From the NCBI RefSeq assembly GCF_037201965.1, contig NZ_CP147518.1, positions 2,776,001 through 2,840,000 of the forward strand: 64,000 nucleotides of DNA, given 5' to 3'. A program made the translations under genes and the position numbers. The stretch comes from Spirosoma sp. SC4-14. Lineage in GTDB: Bacteria; Bacteroidota; Bacteroidia; Cytophagales; Spirosomataceae. The notes below the pieces were generated by a model. The model ran no database searches and was not told the origin of the DNA. It saw only the letters and a list, made by a program, of their open reading frames with translations. This document shows positions 61,479-64,000 of the stretch, in pieces (within the stretch, counting starts at the first letter, position 1; every line of letters starts with the position of its first letter).

Positions 61479-62030
61479 TTAGGTGCGTGGTTTCCAGGCT
61501 ACTTCTTCGGCATCCAGTTCCTGTGCCATTTTTCGGCTCAGGACAAATAAATAATCCGACAGTCGATTAATGTATTGTACTACCAGATCATCAACTGTCG
61601 ATTCGTTGTTTAGGGCGATTATCAGCCGTTCGGCACGGCGACACACGGTTCGGGCCAGATGGCAGAACGATACGGCTTGGTGACCACCCGGCAACACAAA
61701 TGCCCGCAGCTCAGGCAATTCAGTATCCATCGAATCCATTGCTTCTTCCAGCAATGTCACGTCTTGCGGAATAATGGCTGGCATTGCTCGTTTAACGGTT
61801 TTATCAGGATCGGTGGCCAGTTCTGCCCCAACTGTAAAGAGCCGGTCCTGAATTTCTTTCAGAAACGCTTTTCGATCAACATTAACAGCCTGATCGCGTA
61901 CCAGACCAATCCAGGAATTTAATTCATCGACGGTACCGTAGGCATCAATACGGAGATCGGCTTTGCTCACCCGACGACCGCCAATCAGACCAGTTTGGCC
62001 TTTATCGCCAGTTTTTGTGTAAATTTTCAT
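61479..62030 (-). CDS. PduO-type cob(I)alamin adenosyltransferase
   Basis: A 183-aa enzyme that transfers adenosyl from ATP to cob(I)alamin, making coenzyme B12. The N-terminal signature KIYTKTGDKGQTGLIGGRRVSK is diagnostic (ATP-binding TGD.G.T.L.GG). DAYGTVDELNSWIG, CRRAERLIIAL and QYINRLSDYLFVLSRK follow and carry the subunit-interface and cofactor residues. Length matches the family. No B12 riboswitch or biosynthesis gene is adjacent. Confidence 0.95.
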   Translation of the reverse strand: MKIYTKTGDKGQTGLIGGRRVSKADLRIDAYGTVDELNSWIGLVRDQAVNVDRKAFLKEIQDRLFTVGAELATDPDKTVKRAMPAIIPQDVTLLEEAMDSMDTELPELRAFVLPGGHQAVSFCHLARTVCRRAERLIIALNNESTVDDLVVQYINRLSDYLFVLSRKMAQELDAEEVAWKPRT

Positions 62031-62173
62031 CGTATTTATAGAGCCAGAGAGTGATAGAGTGTCAGAGCGACGAGTGATTTATAAGAGGGGAGAAGATTAG
62101 CTGATTGGGCCATGAGTATAATAGTTCTATGAATCCAGTGAGCGAAACTAACGGATTTCACCTGTTCTGGCCG

Positions 62174-62181
62174 TACCTTTG
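62174..62181 (+). promoter_or_regulatory. Bacteroidota -7 element before the small membrane protein and queA genes
   Basis: TACCTTTG matches TAnnTTTG, 107 nt before the ATG at 62288. If used, it gives a leader of about 100 nt for the two overlapping genes. No clear -33 partner is seen. Confidence 0.4.
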
Positions 62182-62287
62182 CCCCCTGATTTTAACGAGT
62201 AGCTTAAAGAGGATGATTTTTTCACTCCGCCAGACGGCCGGTCTCACCCTTTCACTCCGCTTCGGCGGTCCGATTCGCTCTTTATAA

Positions 62288-62797
62288 ATGAAAGCAGGTA
62301 CTTTTTTTGTGCGTGTATGGCGCATTTTGTCTATTGCTGGGTTCTTATTTGCTCTTTTTAATAGCTATATTTCCTACCCCGGCGATGTAGTTGTTCGCTT
62401 CGATGCCGCTAACCAGCCGCTTCAGACTATTGAACGCGAAACCATTTTTTATATCGCTGTAGCGATCTTTCTGATTAATAACACGCTCATTAAAGCAGTT
62501 TCGCGGTTATTTCTCCGCTTGCCAACGGCCAGCATTCCCGTTCCCAATCCTGATATATGGGCTACCCACCGCTCTGCGTTAAACGAGATAGTGTCCAATT
62601 GGTTTTTGGCATTGATGGCAGCCATCAATACCATACTATCTCTGGGGCTAATTGTTCTTTCGCTGCTTAATCGTGGCGATCGGCCCATTCAGGCAATCGA
62701 CTACGCCTGGCTACTCCCGCTCAGCACCGGAATTCTGGTTGTTGTGCTGGCTGCTTTACCAATTCGTTTATTCATGAAGCCAGATGACGATGAGTGA
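62288..62797 (+). CDS. Small membrane protein of unknown function
   Basis: A 169-aa protein with about four hydrophobic segments (ILSIAGFLFALFNSYIS, FYIAVAIFLINNTLIKAV, WFLALMAAINTILSLGLIVLS, AWLLPLSTGILVVVLAALPI) and an acidic tail (KPDDDE). I do not recognise a family. Its last codons overlap the queA start by 8 nt, so translational coupling is likely. Confidence 0.7.
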   Translation: MKAGTFFVRVWRILSIAGFLFALFNSYISYPGDVVVRFDAANQPLQTIERETIFYIAVAIFLINNTLIKAVSRLFLRLPTASIPVPNPDIWATHRSALNEIVSNWFLALMAAINTILSLGLIVLSLLNRGDRPIQAIDYAWLLPLSTGILVVVLAALPIRLFMKPDDDE

Positions 62798-64000
62798 GTA
62801 TGACAAGTTAACGCTGCCCCAGTTTCAGTACGATCTGCCCGATGAACGAATCGCCCGATTTCCGCTTGCCCAACGCGATGCGTCAAAATTGCTCCTTTAC
62901 CAAAAAGGACAGATTAGCCATCGGCAATTTTCTGAGCTACCCGATTTGTTGCCGAAAGACAGTTTTCTGGTTTTTAATAATACGAAAGTAATTCCGGCAC
63001 GGCTGCATTTCACAAAGCAAACGGGAGCTCTGATCGAGTTCTTTTTACTGAATCCGTTTCCTAATTCACAGCCAATCAGCATGGCTATGGAAGCAACCGG
63101 CGAAGCCATCTGGCAAGGTATGGTTGGCAATCGTAAACGCTGGAAACGTGATGAGACACTGGTATTGCAGGGGGCAGCAGGTATGGGGCATGGGGTGGAA
63201 ATTACAGCTTCCTGGTACGATTACGAGCAGTCGGTCGTGCGCCTGAGCTGGCAACCGGCCGACCATACATTTGCGCAGATCATTCAATACGCGGGCGAAA
63301 TACCATTACCGCCTTATCTGAAACGCGAAGCAACCGATACCGACCGCGAAACCTATCAGACTGTATATTCGGAAAAAGAAGGAGCCGTAGCGGCTCCTAC
63401 GGCGGGCCTGCATTTTACCCCGGCGGTTTTCGAAAAACTTGCGCAATGCCATATTGGCTACGAATACCTGACATTACACGTGGGAGCCGGAACATTCCAA
63501 CCCATCAAGACTGAAGATGTACGGCTGCATCATATGCATACCGAACAGGTAGTCTACACACAAGCCAACATCCGTAATCTGTTAGCGCATATCGATCATA
63601 TTATTCCAATTGGCACCACATCGATGCGAGCTCTGGAGAGCTTATACTGGATGGGAGTGAAGTTGGTCCGAAAGGAAGCAGAGCCATTTCTGCTCGATCA
63701 GCATTATGCCTATCAACTGCCTATCGATCAACAACCAGCCATCGAGCAGTCGTTGCAAGCCGTTCTGACTTATCTGGAGACAAATAAACTCGACTCTGTG
63801 GTTGCGCATACGGGTATCTATATAACGCCAGGGTATCGATTTAAACTGTGCAGAGGCATTGTTACGAATTTTCACCAGCCCGGTTCGACACTGATCCTGC
63901 TCATTGCGGCTCTCATCGGTAACGACTGGAAGAGAGTCTATAACGAAGCCTTGCAAAACGACTATCGCTTTCTTAGTTACGGCGATTCCTCATTACTTTT
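62790..64000 (+). CDS. queA: S-adenosylmethionine:tRNA ribosyltransferase-isomerase, 3' end cut by the window
   Basis: Transfers the ribosyl part of SAM to 7-aminomethyl-7-deazaguanine in tRNA to make epoxyqueuosine. ATG 62790 overlaps the previous gene by 8 nt; translation begins MSEYDKLTLPQFQYDLPDERIARFP. Visible motifs are FNNTKVIPARL, YAGEIPLPPYL, QTVYSEKEGAVAAPTAGLHFT, LHVGAGTFQPI and a terminal LSYGDSSLL, all QueA hallmarks. 403 codons are present, and the GDSSLL motif near the edge shows that only a few residues are missing. This length is greater than the ~340-350 aa of E. coli-type enzymes. Confidence 0.95.
   Translation, partial: MSEYDKLTLPQFQYDLPDERIARFPLAQRDASKLLLYQKGQISHRQFSELPDLLPKDSFLVFNNTKVIPARLHFTKQTGALIEFFLLNPFPNSQPISMAMEATGEAIWQGMVGNRKRWKRDETLVLQGAAGMGHGVEITASWYDYEQSVVRLSWQPADHTFAQIIQYAGEIPLPPYLKREATDTDRETYQTVYSEKEGAVAAPTAGLHFTPAVFEKLAQCHIGYEYLTLHVGAGTFQPIKTEDVRLHHMHTEQVVYTQANIRNLLAHIDHIIPIGTTSMRALESLYWMGVKLVRKEAEPFLLDQHYAYQLPIDQQPAIEQSLQAVLTYLETNKLDSVVAHTGIYITPGYRFKLCRGIVTNFHQPGSTLILLIAALIGNDWKRVYNEALQNDYRFLSYGDSSLL

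Noticed and set aside
61479..62104. B12 riboswitch near the adenosyltransferase gene
   Set aside because: No B12-box-like sequence or long structured leader was found upstream of 62030.
62105..62287. 60-codon frame directly before the small membrane protein gene
   Set aside because: It starts with TTG, has no protein-like pattern, and contains the probable -7 promoter element.

Overview
The window looks like a chromosomal segment of a Cytophagales bacterium (phylum Bacteroidota), and the gene set fits a Spirosoma-type genome. The reasons are a SusC/RagA-type TonB-dependent receptor, many lipoproteins with Bacteroidota-style lipoboxes, absence of strong Shine-Dalgarno sequences, promoters of the TTG-N19/21-TAnnTTTG class, LytTR and LytS-type regulators, and the glycoside hydrolase content. 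Genus-level placement is inference; no rRNA gene is present. No tRNA, rRNA, CRISPR array, phage or transposase gene was recognised.

Layout. 1-9.3 kb: 5' end of a SusC-like receptor gene, GH20 beta-hexosaminidase, FAD-dependent oxidoreductase, gamma-glutamyltransferase-family enzyme and a very large TolB-propeller/amidohydrolase fusion. 9.4-13.7 kb: a membrane-bound pyrophosphatase fused to an OmpA-like domain, then a lipoprotein. 13.8-16.4 kb: a tight four-gene reverse-strand operon holding a bestrophin-type anion channel, a TMEM175-type potassium channel, a methyltransferase and a small membrane protein. 16.6-20.4 kb: rplY and prs, a PAP2 phosphatase, a TIM-barrel sugar isomerase and a stand-alone LuxR-type DNA-binding domain. 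20.5-26 kb: LytS-type kinase, small lipoprotein, SDR oxidoreductase with an AraC regulator, fumC, and a signal-peptide-bearing methyltransferase-fold protein. 26-34.6 kb: GH3 enzyme, LigB-type dioxygenase, and a marR-tolC-emrA-emrB efflux operon. 34.7-45.5 kb: two DUF2306-like membrane proteins, a membrane-bound LytTR regulator, a propeller lipoprotein, mqo with an uncharacterised phosphorylase-like gene, mtgA, and a fructokinase/sugar-transporter pair. 45.6-64 kb: a POTRA/beta-barrel protein, a long SPFH (flotillin-like) protein, a hexuronate-type MFS, an asymmetric heterodimeric ABC exporter, a sterol-desaturase-family hydroxylase, several cell-envelope lipoproteins including an erythromycin-esterase homologue, ilvE, a PduO-type adenosyltransferase, a small membrane protein and queA cut by the window end.

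The most unusual non-coding signal is a set of ten short intergenic arrays made of degenerate 7-nt or 8-nt words, most folding into long inverted repeats. Nine of the ten start within about 12 nt of a stop codon, and six lie between convergent genes. Three word families are present (TNRGTCA-like heptamers, GGTTTAY heptamers, and octamers ending in -CAAT/-GAAT). They recall the short tandemly repeated repetitive (STRR) heptamers of filamentous cyanobacteria but occur here in a Bacteroidota genome as stop-codon-adjacent hairpins.

Functionally the region is mostly housekeeping (prs, rplY, fumC, mqo, ilvE, queA, mtgA) interleaved with nutrient acquisition (SusC-like receptor, GH20, GH3, sugar MFS plus fructokinase, ExuT-type MFS) and envelope/efflux genes. 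All function calls rest on motifs read by eye and not on database searches.
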